A DNA stretch of 64,000 bases, taken from contig NZ_CP084061.1 in NCBI RefSeq assembly GCF_020215665.1, positions 1,116,001 to 1,180,000 of the forward strand, in the 5' to 3' direction. The first letter of the stretch is position 1. Every line of letters begins with the position of its first letter. The translations under genes and the position numbers were made by a program. A model generated the notes under the pieces. That model saw only the letters and a list, made by a program, of their open reading frames with translations. It searched no databases and was not told the origin of the DNA. The stretch comes from Blautia parvula (lineage in GTDB: Bacteria > Bacillota > Clostridia > Lachnospirales > Lachnospiraceae). Of this stretch, positions 32,716 through 41,593 are shown one piece after another.

Positions 32716-34623
32716 ATGATACTGGCATGTCAAAACATTGAAAAATCGTTCGGAGGCATGAATCTGATCCATGATGCCTCCTTCCATATAGAAGAACGCG
32801 AAAAAGCCGCCCTGGTGGGCATCAACGGAGCAGGAAAATCCACACTGCTGCGCATCATCATGCAGGAGATTCCCGCGGACAGCGGAGAGGTAATCTTATC
32901 AAGGGGCAGGACCATCGGCTATCTGGCCCAGCATCAGGAGTTGGACAGCGCGCTCACCATCTATGACTCTCTGCTCCAGGTCAAACAGCATATTCTGGAT
33001 ATGGAGCTCCATATGCGCAGAACCGAAAAACAGATGAAGCACGCCCAAGGGGAGGAGCTGGACCGCCTGATGGAGACGTATTCCCGGCTGACCCATGAGT
33101 TTGAGATGGAGAACGGCTATGCGTATAAAAGTGAGCTTGTGGGCGTACTGAAGGGACTCGGCTTTCCGGAGAGTGACTTTGAAAAAGAAATCTCCACCCT
33201 GTCAGGAGGCCAGAAAACCCGTGTGGCCCTTGGCCGCCTGCTGCTGTCAAAACCGGATATCATCCTTCTGGATGAGCCTACCAACCATCTGGATATGGAC
33301 TCTATCTCCTGGCTGGAGACGTACCTTTTGAATTATCCAGGAGCTGTCCTTATCGTATCCCACGACCGGTATTTTCTGGACAGGATCGTGACCAAGGTGA
33401 TTGATATTGACAACGGAAAGGTAAGCTCCTTCAGCGGAAACTATTCCGCCTACAGTGAGAAAAAGGCCCAGCTTCGCAGAGATGCCTACCAGGCCTACCT
33501 CAATCAGCAGCAGGAGATCAAACACCAGGAGGAAGTCATTGCCAAATTAAAGCAGTTCAACCGGGAAAAGTCCATTAAGCGGGCTGAGAGCCGGGAAAAG
33601 ATGCTGGATAAGATTGAAGTCATAGAAAAACCGACTGAGGTAAACGCGTCCATGCGTATTTACCTGAAGCCCCGCATAGAGAGCGGCATGGATGTGCTGA
33701 CCGTGGAACATCTCTCTAAATCCTTTCCCTCCCTCCCGCTGTTTTCTGATCTGAACTTTTCCATCAAACGCGGGGAGCGTGTGGCCATCATCGGGAATAA
33801 CGGAACCGGAAAAACGACGATACTCAAAATACTGAACGAGCTGGTCCCGGCCGACGCCGGCGTCTTCCATCTGGGAAGTAAAGTACACATCGGCTACTAT
33901 GACCAGGAGCACCACGTGTTGCATATGGAAAAAACCATCTTCGAGGAGATTTCGGATGATTTTCCCAAGCTCACCAACACGGAGATCCGCAATCTTCTGG
34001 CTGCCTTTCTCTTTACCGGGGATGATGTCTTTAAGAAGATCGCATCCTTAAGCGGCGGGGAACGGGGTCGCGTATCCCTGGCAAAGCTCATGCTCTCAGA
34101 AGCCAATTTCCTGATCCTGGATGAGCCTACCAACCATCTTGACATTATGTCAAAGGAGATCCTGGAGGAGGCCCTGCGCAATTATACGGGTACGGTGCTG
34201 TATGTATCCCATGACCGTTACTTTATCAACCGTACCGCCACCAGGATCCTGGAACTGACCAACCAGAGTATGGTAAACTATATCGGCAACTATGATTATT
34301 ACATGGAGAAAAGGGAGGAGCTCACCCGCATCTATGCTCCGGGCCTTGAGGAGGAACAGGCCGCGGAATCCGTATCCGCCACGAAACTGGACTGGAAACA
34401 GCGCAAAGAAGAACAGGCACGCCAGAGAAAGCGTGAAAATGATCTGAAGAAGACAGAGGCAGAGATTGAACGCCTGGAAACCAGGGACAAAGAGATCGAC
34501 AGTGAGATGGAAAAACCTGAAGTTGCCGTCAATGTGGCTGAATGCGTCCGGCTTGCCAATGAAAAAGCTGAGATCGCAGAAAAGCTGGAAGAACTGTATG
34601 AAAAATGGGAAGAGCTGGCATAA
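32716..34623 (+). CDS. ABC-F family ATPase (YdiF-like)
   Basis: A 635-residue cytosolic protein with two ABC ATPase domains and no membrane part, as in ribosome-associated ABC-F factors. Walker A motifs are GINGAGKST and GNNGTGKTT; signature motifs are LSGGQKTRVALGR and LSGGERGRVSLAK; both domains have LDEPTNHLD. The linker between them (about 230-320) is charged and helical, and a coiled coil closes the C-terminus (about 555-630). Family members rescue stalled ribosomes or protect them from antibiotics. The ATG at 32716 follows AAAGGAG; the frame is open further upstream by chance. Confidence 0.92.
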   Translation: MILACQNIEKSFGGMNLIHDASFHIEEREKAALVGINGAGKSTLLRIIMQEIPADSGEVILSRGRTIGYLAQHQELDSALTIYDSLLQVKQHILDMELHMRRTEKQMKHAQGEELDRLMETYSRLTHEFEMENGYAYKSELVGVLKGLGFPESDFEKEISTLSGGQKTRVALGRLLLSKPDIILLDEPTNHLDMDSISWLETYLLNYPGAVLIVSHDRYFLDRIVTKVIDIDNGKVSSFSGNYSAYSEKKAQLRRDAYQAYLNQQQEIKHQEEVIAKLKQFNREKSIKRAESREKMLDKIEVIEKPTEVNASMRIYLKPRIESGMDVLTVEHLSKSFPSLPLFSDLNFSIKRGERVAIIGNNGTGKTTILKILNELVPADAGVFHLGSKVHIGYYDQEHHVLHMEKTIFEEISDDFPKLTNTEIRNLLAAFLFTGDDVFKKIASLSGGERGRVSLAKLMLSEANFLILDEPTNHLDIMSKEILEEALRNYTGTVLYVSHDRYFINRTATRILELTNQSMVNYIGNYDYYMEKREELTRIYAPGLEEEQAAESVSATKLDWKQRKEEQARQRKRENDLKKTEAEIERLETRDKEIDSEMEKPEVAVNVAECVRLANEKAEIAEKLEELYEKWEELA

Positions 34624-34685
34624 TGCCTGCTCCTCCCGTTTTTTATATCCGGCTGCTATCCTTCGGCCGTCTGCGATTTCATCTC

Positions 34686-35483
34686 TTACAAAGGCAGATC
34701 CCGTTTGCTGAACCGTATGATCCCGATTCCCATAAGCAGGATTCCTGCCAGATATAAAATGCCGCACATGATCCACGCCTTCCCGTCACCTGCAGCCAGC
34801 CCGTCAATGTCAAAGAGGGTTATGGGGGTGGCGTATTTTACTTTCTCGAATTTATCCCCCACCTGTGATATCATCTGCAAGAGAATGGAATATACCACCA
34901 CGGTTGTGCTGACCGCGGAGGAAGTCTTTGTCTCATTGCTGCAGCAGGATGCACAGAAACATGTCCCGCCGAAAAATACAAGGATACCCAATAATCCCAC
35001 ATTGATCCGAAGGAAGGCACCTGTCTCCATCTCTCCCGGAAAAAGCGCCTCACTGAAAGCAAGAATCAGGCAGGTCACATATACCACCATGACAACCAGG
35101 CAGGTCAGCATGAAGACACACTGAGTCAGCATGATCTTCCAGCGTTTCTGTGGTACCGCCAGCAGGTAGGCCATGGAACCGTTATCTACATATCTGGATA
35201 CCAGTCTGTTGGATAGGATAATGATAAATACCCCGGGGAAGGCCACATACAGCATTCCGTATAAATATCCGGATACAAATTCCAGCAGCGTCTGGCCCAC
35301 GTCAGCCATGCCGAATGCCGCAAACAGATCCGGCATACTGTCAGCCATCATTTTCAGGCTGTCTCCCATCTCGGGGTTGAACATCATGGTGATCATACTT
35401 CCGTATACACTGAGCACTGCAAGAAAAATGACGAGCAGCAGCCAGTTGGATTTGATCTCTTTTTTAAACAGTGTAGCATTCAT
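34686..35483 (-). CDS. ABC-2 type transporter permease
   Basis: A 265-residue permease with six membrane segments, beginning NATLFKKEIKSNWLLLVIF as in bacteriocin/antibiotic ABC-2 exporters. It overlaps the stop of the ATPase gene by four bases (ATGA) and would form the membrane half of a simple exporter with it. An extracytoplasmic Met-rich stretch (residues 33-55) is unusual but not diagnostic. The substrate is unknown. Confidence 0.85.
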   Translation of the reverse strand: MNATLFKKEIKSNWLLLVIFLAVLSVYGSMITMMFNPEMGDSLKMMADSMPDLFAAFGMADVGQTLLEFVSGYLYGMLYVAFPGVFIIILSNRLVSRYVDNGSMAYLLAVPQKRWKIMLTQCVFMLTCLVVMVVYVTCLILAFSEALFPGEMETGAFLRINVGLLGILVFFGGTCFCASCCSNETKTSSAVSTTVVVYSILLQMISQVGDKFEKVKYATPITLFDIDGLAAGDGKAWIMCGILYLAGILLMGIGIIRFSKRDLPL

Positions 35484-36379
35484 GATTTTGCTGCCCCCTC
35501 TCCGTAGAAATGCATGAAGAACTCTTCCAGGCTCTGTGTGCGCACGTCGAAATCCGTGACCGTATAGGCGCCTGCTTTTTTGATAAAGGCATCCAGGTTT
35601 TTTCCAACCTTGGCCGTTACCGTTTTACTGCCGGGCTGATAGACTGCCTCCGGGAATGCGGCAGCGAATGCCTCTGCCATATCCGCCTCCCGGAAGGTGA
35701 TATCAATCACCTTCTGCCGCCCCTCTTTCAGTTTCTCCATCTCCTCCACTGCAACCAGCCGTCCGTCTCGGATAATGGCAGCGCGGTCACAGGTGCGCTC
35801 AATTTCCTCAAACATATGGGAAGACATCAAAATGGTCTTTCCCTTTTTCTTCTCGGAAAGGATCAGCTCCACAAAACGGTTCTGCATCAGAGGGTCCAGT
35901 CCGCTGGTGGGTTCATCCAGGATCAGGATGCTGGCCAGCGGGTTCATAAAGGCACAGACGATTCCTATCTTCTGCTTCATGCCCTTTGACATTTTCTTCA
36001 GTTTGCCGGACGCGTTCAAGTCAAACATCTTCATCAGTTCCTGTGCCCGGCCCATATCTCTCATATTTTTCATTTTAGCCACAAAGCGGATAAACTCCAT
36101 CCCTGTCATGGAATCAATAAAAGCGATCTCTCCCGGCAGATACCCAAGAGATGTCTGGATCTTATCCGACTCTTTGAAGCAGTCCATATCCAGAATGGAC
36201 AGTCTGCCCTTATCCGGTTTGATGAATCCCATCAACTGCCGGATCGTGGTTGTCTTACCGGCACCGTTTGGTCCTAAAAACCCCAGTACCTCTCCCTGTT
36301 TTACAGAAAAACTAACATCAAAAACGCCGCGGTTCTGCCCATAGTCTTTCGTAATATGACTGATTTCAATCACGTTCAT
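35480..36379 (-). CDS. ABC transporter ATP-binding protein
   Basis: A 299-residue ATPase of the drug/bacteriocin exporter type. Walker A is GPNGAGKTT (about residue 40), the signature is KMSKGMKQKIGIVCAF, Walker B is ILILDEPTSGLDP and the H-loop is MSSHMFEEIE. A C-terminal 70-residue extension is typical of the CcmA/BcrA group. The ATG at 36379 follows AAGGAGG at 7-base spacing. It starts inside the 3' end of the TetR gene (14-base overlap), so all three genes share a transcript. Confidence 0.92.
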   Translation of the reverse strand: MNVIEISHITKDYGQNRGVFDVSFSVKQGEVLGFLGPNGAGKTTTIRQLMGFIKPDKGRLSILDMDCFKESDKIQTSLGYLPGEIAFIDSMTGMEFIRFVAKMKNMRDMGRAQELMKMFDLNASGKLKKMSKGMKQKIGIVCAFMNPLASILILDEPTSGLDPLMQNRFVELILSEKKKGKTILMSSHMFEEIERTCDRAAIIRDGRLVAVEEMEKLKEGRQKVIDITFREADMAEAFAAAFPEAVYQPGSKTVTAKVGKNLDAFIKKAGAYTVTDFDVRTQSLEEFFMHFYGEGAAKS

Positions 36380-37025
36380 TTTTTTGCCTCCTTCCAACCA
36401 TTTCGGTTAGATACTCTTCTTTGTATGCGATCCGCTTCAGCATTTCTGACCATTTTCTGAATTGACGCATCAATTCATCCGCATCCACCGTATCGGTATA
36501 AAACATTCTCTGGTGCAGATATCCGTCAGTGAGCCAGAGAAGCATGTTCAGTATTTCTTTGGGATCTATGTCCTCCCTGAATTTAGTCATATCCACATTC
36601 TTGAAATAATCCACGAACATGGTATCCATCTGGTTTTTCATAAAAGAGTTCATATCTTCCGATACGTCCTCCCTGGATGTAAAAAATGCCCGGACACTGA
36701 ACTCCATAAGAAAGGGAAAACTGGAGAGGATACGGGCTTTTTTGTCTGCTGCATAGGCCAGCAGCTCAAAATAATCCGTTATTTCAAAAAAGTGCCGGTC
36801 TAAAAGGCGCGGTCCTACCTTCTCCATTACATACTCAAATATGTACATATACAGCTCTTTCTTATTTTTAAAATAGTAAAACAGCAGCCCTTTTGAGATG
36901 CCTGCCTTTGCAGCGATCAGGTCTGTGGATGCCCGTTTGTATTCATTGGTGCCAAACACTTCCAGTGCTGCATTGACAACCGCGTTCTTCTTCTCTTCTG
37001 AGAGACTGCTAAGTCTGTCCTCCAT
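36366..37025 (-). CDS. TetR/AcrR family repressor
   Basis: A 219-residue regulator. The N-terminal helix-turn-helix is clear (residues 12-60: NAALEVFGTNEYKRASTDLI, then AAKAGISKGLLFYYFKNKKELY), and the C-terminal ligand domain is all helical. It is the first gene of an operon with the ABC exporter and so probably represses it until a toxic substrate binds. A palindrome directly downstream of its -10 box is a good operator candidate. Confidence 0.9.
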   Translation of the reverse strand: MEDRLSSLSEEKKNAVVNAALEVFGTNEYKRASTDLIAAKAGISKGLLFYYFKNKKELYMYIFEYVMEKVGPRLLDRHFFEITDYFELLAYAADKKARILSSFPFLMEFSVRAFFTSREDVSEDMNSFMKNQMDTMFVDYFKNVDMTKFREDIDPKEILNMLLWLTDGYLHQRMFYTDTVDADELMRQFRKWSEMLKRIAYKEEYLTEMVGRRQKNERD

Positions 37026-37047
37026 CCTGTGCCTCCTTTAATGCTTT

Positions 37048-37094
37048 ACCGATTCGGTTAATACCCATTATAAGAAATTGACTAAATTTTTCAA
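37048..37094 (-). promoter_or_regulatory. Promoter and operator of the TetR-ABC operon
   Basis: On the minus strand, TTGAAA (37089-37094) and TATAAT (37067-37072) are spaced by 16 bases. ACCGATTCGGT (37048-37058), a palindrome with 5-bp arms and one central base, covers the expected transcription start. This is the usual geometry for TetR autorepression. Confidence 0.6.
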
Positions 37095-37125
37095 CCCCTG
37101 CCCGAGACTTTTTTTCACAAATAAT

Positions 37126-37170
37126 AAGTCCATGTAAGCAGGGACTTGTTTCTCTCTCTTACATGGACTT
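37126..37170 (-). terminator. Terminator of the citrate synthase-gntR-icd operon
   Basis: A 12-bp perfect stem (AAGTCCATGTAAG region with its complement at 37158-37170) encloses a loop of about 19 bases. On the minus strand it is followed by TTATTATTT. It lies 24 bases after the icd stop. Confidence 0.6.
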
Positions 37171-37193
37171 TTAAATCAGCAGACGCTTATTTT

Positions 37194-38405
37194 TTACGCG
37201 TATAAAACATCCAGATTCTTCCTTACAGCCAGGATAAACTCACGGCTGTTCAATACAGAAGGATTCTTAATTGACGTGATGAGTGCAAGGTCTTTTGTCA
37301 TCTCTCCCTTTTCGATAGTAGTGAGCGTGGCCTGTTCCAGCCGGTCGGCAAACAGGCAGAGGTCTGTATTTCCATCCAGCTCCCCGCGTTTTCTCAAAGC
37401 TCCGGACCAGGCAAAGATGGTAGCCACGGAGTTGGTGGAAGTCTCTTCCCCTTTTAAATGTTTGTAATAGTGGCGCTGTACGGTTCCGTGTGCAGCTTCA
37501 TACTCAAAATATCCGTGAGGGGATACCAGCACGGATGTCATCATAGCCAGAGAGCCGAAAGCGGAGGATACCATATCACTCATAACATCCCCGTCATAGT
37601 TCTTGCAGGCCCAGATAAAGCCGCCTTCGGCTTTCATCACACGTGCCACCGCGTCGTCGATCAGTGTATAGAAATATGTAATACCGGCCTTTTCAAAGGC
37701 ATCCTTATATTCTTTCTCATAGATGTCCTGGAAAATATCCTTGAAGGTATGGTCATACTTTTTGGAAATGGTGTCCTTGGTGGAGAACCACAGATCCTGT
37801 TTTGTGGAGAGCGCATATTCAAAGCAGCTTCTGGCAAAGCTCTCAATGGAATCATTTAAGTTGTGCATTCCCTGTGCCACCCCGGCACCTGTGAAGTTAT
37901 GCACCAGTTCTCTTGTCTCTGTTCCGTCAGCCGCGGTATATACAAGCTCCACCCTGCCCGGTCCGGGAATGACCATCTCTGTGTTTTTATAGACATCCCC
38001 GTAGGCATGTCTTGCCAGAGTGATGGGTTTCTTCCAGTTCTTTACACAGGGCTCGATTCCTTTTACCACAATAGGCGCCCTGAAAACCGTACCGTCCAGC
38101 ATGGAACGAATGGTGCCGTTGGGACTTTTATACATTTCCTTTAAGTGATACTCGTCCATTCTGGCCGCGTTCGGGGTGATGGTGGCACATTTTACCGCTA
38201 CTTTGTATTTCTTTGTGGCATTGGCCGCATCCACTGTCACCTGGTCGCCGGTCTCATTTCTGTACTCCAGTCCCAGATCATAATACTCTGTGTTCAGTTC
38301 CACATATGGCGCAAGCAGATCCTCTTTGATCATTTTCCAGAGGATCCTTGTCATCTCATCCCCATCCATTTCCACCAGAGGTGTTGTCATTTTAATTTTT
38401 TCCAT
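37194..38405 (-). CDS. icd: NADP-dependent isocitrate dehydrogenase
   Basis: A 403-residue enzyme converting isocitrate to 2-oxoglutarate with NADPH release. It belongs to the eukaryote-like type ([18 protein letters not shown] at the N-terminus, [17 protein letters not shown] at the substrate site, [10 protein letters not shown]-like [12 protein letters not shown] at the metal site, and AHGTVQRHY near the cofactor site). It is the last gene of an operon with a citrate synthase-like gene and a GntR regulator, giving a biosynthetic route to glutamate. The start overlaps gntR by 14 bases. Confidence 0.94.
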   Translation of the reverse strand: MEKIKMTTPLVEMDGDEMTRILWKMIKEDLLAPYVELNTEYYDLGLEYRNETGDQVTVDAANATKKYKVAVKCATITPNAARMDEYHLKEMYKSPNGTIRSMLDGTVFRAPIVVKGIEPCVKNWKKPITLARHAYGDVYKNTEMVIPGPGRVELVYTAADGTETRELVHNFTGAGVAQGMHNLNDSIESFARSCFEYALSTKQDLWFSTKDTISKKYDHTFKDIFQDIYEKEYKDAFEKAGITYFYTLIDDAVARVMKAEGGFIWACKNYDGDVMSDMVSSAFGSLAMMTSVLVSPHGYFEYEAAHGTVQRHYYKHLKGEETSTNSVATIFAWSGALRKRGELDGNTDLCLFADRLEQATLTTIEKGEMTKDLALITSIKNPSVLNSREFILAVRKNLDVLYA

Positions 38406-39090
38406 TGTTGTCGTTCTCCTTTCCGTATTCTTCCCGCAGAATTTCTTCCAGATTAAAATGTTTCAGATTCTCAACTGTATTAAATATGTGTCTTGCAGCT
38501 ACCTGTTCCGCCAGATCCGCGTTTTTGCTCTTTATGGCTTCCAGAATCTCTGTGTGCTCGCTGCCTGATTTATTCAGACGCATGCGGTTCATAATGGATA
38601 CCTGCCGCACACGCTGTACATATTGATGAAAATCAGACAGTGTGTGGGAAAGCATCCGGCTGCCGGACGCCTCATAGAGCAGCTTATGGAACTTGCCGTC
38701 CATTTCGCAGACCTGTTCATAGTGTTCTTTCTTTGCATGATAGTCTGACAGGACAATGGCCTCCTCCATGGCTTCCAGCTGTTCCGGTGTTATATTCTCC
38801 ACGGCCATCCGGGCACAGAGCCCTTCCAGCCGGGAGCGGATCAAATAAATATCAGTCACATCCCTTGCGGATATCCCGTTGACAAAGGCTCCTTTGTTTG
38901 GCACCAGGCGTACCAGGCCCTCCAGTTCCAGCTGCCGGATGGCTTCCCGGACCGGAGTTCTGCTGACTCCCAGCTCTTTCCCTATGGTACATTCCACCAA
39001 TTCGTCTCCCTGCTGGTAACGGCCTTTCAGAATATCTGAACGGATCTTGTCAAACACCTGGCCCCTCAGGGACTTTTCTCTACCTGCCAT
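38392..39090 (-). CDS. GntR family regulator, FadR/FCD subfamily
   Basis: A 232-residue repressor. The N-terminal winged helix (residues 5-72) shows the GntR signature [24 protein letters not shown]. The C-terminal FCD domain (80-215) has the expected Asp/His metal ligands in [17 protein letters not shown] and [12 protein letters not shown]. The ligand is probably a small carboxylate, perhaps citrate or 2-oxoglutarate. ATG 39090 is preceded by GAGGAAGGA. It lies within the operon it probably controls through the palindrome at 40596. Confidence 0.9.
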   Translation of the reverse strand: MAGREKSLRGQVFDKIRSDILKGRYQQGDELVECTIGKELGVSRTPVREAIRQLELEGLVRLVPNKGAFVNGISARDVTDIYLIRSRLEGLCARMAVENITPEQLEAMEEAIVLSDYHAKKEHYEQVCEMDGKFHKLLYEASGSRMLSHTLSDFHQYVQRVRQVSIMNRMRLNKSGSEHTEILEAIKSKNADLAEQVAARHIFNTVENLKHFNLEEILREEYGKENDNNGKN

Positions 39091-39118
39091 TTTGCTTCCT
39101 TCCTCACATGTCATTGCC

Positions 39119-40507
39119 TTATAAGGTTATATTTAATCTTGCGCAGCTCTCCTCGATCACGGATATCAGCTCCTCATCCGTTAGGACAGTCACGCGTCCC
39201 TCCTCGTACTGGGTATCCACCCATGCCTTTACCATCTGCACCAGTTCGCTGTTCTTCTGCACCTGTTTCTCACCGGACAGGCGGTAATGATTGTTAATCC
39301 AGTGAGCAATGCCGGCAAGGCCCGAGGTGTTGGAAACAGCCACCTGCGGCGGACGGCCCAGGAATTTATCCGTATCAAAGATATTGTAGATCTCTTCATT
39401 CTTCAGAAGACCGTCTGCATGGATACCGGCTCTCGTCACATTGAACGCACTTCCCACAAACGGTGTTGTGGAGGGCACCTTGTATCCAATCTCTTTTTCA
39501 TAGTACTCCGCAAGCTCTGTGATGACCCTTGTGTCCATGCCGTCCAGGGAGCCTTTGATCTGCGCGTACTCGAATACCATGGCTTCAAGGGGGGTATTGC
39601 CGGTTCTCTCACCAATGCCGAACAGGGAGCAGTTTACACCGCTTGCGCCGTAAAGCCACGCCGTCGTGGAATTGCTCACAGCCTTGTAGAAATCGTTGTG
39701 GCCATGGAATTCGATCAGCTCGGAAGGGATTCCGGCATGTGTCAGAATACCGTAAATAATGCCCGGAATGGAGCGTGGAATCACAGCACCCGGATAGTTC
39801 ACGCCATATCCCATGGTGTCACAGCAGCGCACCTTAATGGGAATGGAGTACTCCTCCATCAGTTTATTCAGTTCCAGACAGAAGGGGATCACATAGCCGT
39901 AGATATCCGCTCTTGTTATATCCTCCAGATGGCATCTGGGGCTGATTCCCGTCTCCAGGCATTCACGGATCACACTCAGGTAATGCTCCATGGCCTGCTT
40001 TCTGGTCATTTTCATTTTATAGAAAATATGGTAGTCGGAACAGCTCACCAGGATACCGGTCTCCTTCAGACCAATGTCCTTTACCAGTTCAAAATCCTTC
40101 TTGCTGGCACGGATCCAGCTCGTAACTTCCGGGAATTTATATCCCCGCTCCAGACATTTATATACGGCGTCTCTGTCCTTTTTACTGTAAAGGAAAAATT
40201 CGCTCTGGCGTATCCTGCCGTTTGGTCCGCCCAGTTTGTGTAAATAATCAAAGATAGTTACAATCTGCTCTGTGCTGTAAGGAGCTCTTGACTGCTGCCC
40301 GTCGCGGAACGTGGTGTCAGTGATCCAGATGTCATCCGGCATATGATGGGGCACGATCCTGTCGTTAAACGCAATCTTGGGTACCTCTGTGTAGGGGAAA
40401 AGATTGTGAAATACATTCGGTGTCTGCACATCCACCAGGGGATACATATGCTCTTCCAGTTCCAGTAAGTTTGTATGGTAATTCATTCTGACAGCTCTGT
40501 TTATCAT
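39119..40507 (-). CDS. (Re)-citrate synthase-like enzyme of the isopropylmalate/homocitrate synthase family
   Basis: A 462-residue HMG-CoA-lyase-like TIM-barrel enzyme. DTTFRDGQQSRAPYS near residue 65 is the metal-binding strand, and EFHGHNDFYKAVSNS near 265 has the conserved HxH. It lacks the leucine-binding C-terminal domain of LeuA. In anaerobes such as Clostridium kluyveri, relatives are stereospecific (Re)-citrate synthases that join oxaloacetate and acetyl-CoA. The partner icd gene supports citrate rather than homocitrate formation. ATG 40507 follows GAGGAG; a GTG three codons earlier is poorly spaced. No aconitase gene is in the window. Confidence 0.82.
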   Translation of the reverse strand: MINRAVRMNYHTNLLELEEHMYPLVDVQTPNVFHNLFPYTEVPKIAFNDRIVPHHMPDDIWITDTTFRDGQQSRAPYSTEQIVTIFDYLHKLGGPNGRIRQSEFFLYSKKDRDAVYKCLERGYKFPEVTSWIRASKKDFELVKDIGLKETGILVSCSDYHIFYKMKMTRKQAMEHYLSVIRECLETGISPRCHLEDITRADIYGYVIPFCLELNKLMEEYSIPIKVRCCDTMGYGVNYPGAVIPRSIPGIIYGILTHAGIPSELIEFHGHNDFYKAVSNSTTAWLYGASGVNCSLFGIGERTGNTPLEAMVFEYAQIKGSLDGMDTRVITELAEYYEKEIGYKVPSTTPFVGSAFNVTRAGIHADGLLKNEEIYNIFDTDKFLGRPPQVAVSNTSGLAGIAHWINNHYRLSGEKQVQKNSELVQMVKAWVDTQYEEGRVTVLTDEELISVIEESCARLNITL

Positions 40508-40595
40508 ATTCGTCACTCCTCATCTTAACTTCCGGTATGACCCGGCATCACATTTTCAATATGCTATCACTTTATCTTAATGAATTTCTTGTATT

Positions 40596-40624
40596 ATTGT
40601 ATACAATGATACATTGTTTGTCAA
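40596..40624 (-). promoter_or_regulatory. Promoter with GntR-type palindrome for the citrate synthase operon
   Basis: On the minus strand, TTGACA (40619-40624) and TACAAT (40596-40601) are spaced by 17 bases. The -10 box lies inside the perfect 12-bp palindrome ATTGTATACAAT (40596-40607), which matches the known style of FadR-subfamily operators. Binding would block RNA polymerase. Confidence 0.75.
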
Positions 40625-40633
40625 CTATAATTT

Positions 40634-41476
40634 TCAAATCTTTTCATCATATAAAAAATGCTCTAACTGAAAAAGCCCCCAACCCTGCAGGTTGTGGGGA
40701 TAGCCCAGATCTTTAGCTGTCTCCATCAGTCTTTTCTTGACTTCCAGATTGGACAGTGCGGGATTTTTTTCAAGAAGCAGCGCAATGCCGCCTGAGACCA
40801 TAGGGGTTGACATGGATGTGCCGCTTTTCACTGCATAAGGCATGCTGCCGCTTCGGTTGGCACAGGAGACAATGGCGTTGCCGGGTGCCACGATATCCGG
40901 CTTGATAATGCAGTCGCAGGTGGGGCCTCTCCCTGAAATACCCTGATGGCGTACCAGCATATCGGCAGAACCCACGGTGATGACTTTCCGGCTGCTGCCG
41001 GGAGCTGTGATGCTGCCCTGCCCCGGTCCCATGTTGCCGGCGGCGGCTACAACAATAAATCCGTCATCCCAGGCGGATTCCACCGCATAGATCAGATCCC
41101 GGTGCGATTCCTTCTGGGTAGTGCCCACGGAGATATTGATGATCCTGATGTTGTATTTGATCCGGTTGGCCTTGATCCAGTCCAGTGCTTCGATCACCTG
41201 CTCCTTATTGCCGTTGCCGCTTTCATCCAGCACCTTCACTGCAATGATATCGCAGCCCGGCGCTACGCCTTTGTATTTTCCGTTCAGGGCAGCTCCGCTG
41301 CCGGCCAGGATTCCGGCCACATGCGTGCCGTGTCCATTGTCATCATAAGGAAGGGTTCTTCCGTGTACCATATCAAGAAAAGCACGGATTCGGCAGTCAA
41401 AATCTATATGAGGATAAATTCCGGTGTCCAGGATGGCGACACCTATATTTTTTCCGGTAAGCCATTTCTGCATCAT
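40634..41476 (-). CDS. S8 subtilisin-like serine protease without signal peptide
   Basis: A 280-residue subtilase similar to intracellular AprX-type enzymes. The triad is complete: Asp17 (ILDTGIYPH), His49 (DDNGHGTHVAGILAG) and Ser221 (SGTSMSTPMVSGG), with the oxyanion Asn in AAAGNMGPG. There is no signal peptide and almost no propeptide, so it probably acts in the cytoplasm or in the spore or mother cell. The reading frame continues for about 18 sense codons upstream without a standard start; ATG 41476 is the first usable one. It is divergent from the Csp-like subtilase. Confidence 0.88.
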   Translation of the reverse strand: MMQKWLTGKNIGVAILDTGIYPHIDFDCRIRAFLDMVHGRTLPYDDNGHGTHVAGILAGSGAALNGKYKGVAPGCDIIAVKVLDESGNGNKEQVIEALDWIKANRIKYNIRIINISVGTTQKESHRDLIYAVESAWDDGFIVVAAAGNMGPGQGSITAPGSSRKVITVGSADMLVRHQGISGRGPTCDCIIKPDIVAPGNAIVSCANRSGSMPYAVKSGTSMSTPMVSGGIALLLEKNPALSNLEVKKRLMETAKDLGYPHNLQGWGLFQLEHFLYDEKI

Positions 41477-41593
41477 TTCCCAAAGCTCCGTATATGAGTT
41501 CTTCTTTATGGTATTCAGAAAACAGCTTTACTGCCAATATTTCAGAGGGCTTCCTCATAGACTTATTAAAAACAGACAGTATGGAAATTTTAT

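Noticed and set aside
39287-40243. A 318-codon plus-strand frame
   Set aside because: It is the complement of the citrate synthase-like gene, whose conserved motifs explain the lack of stops.
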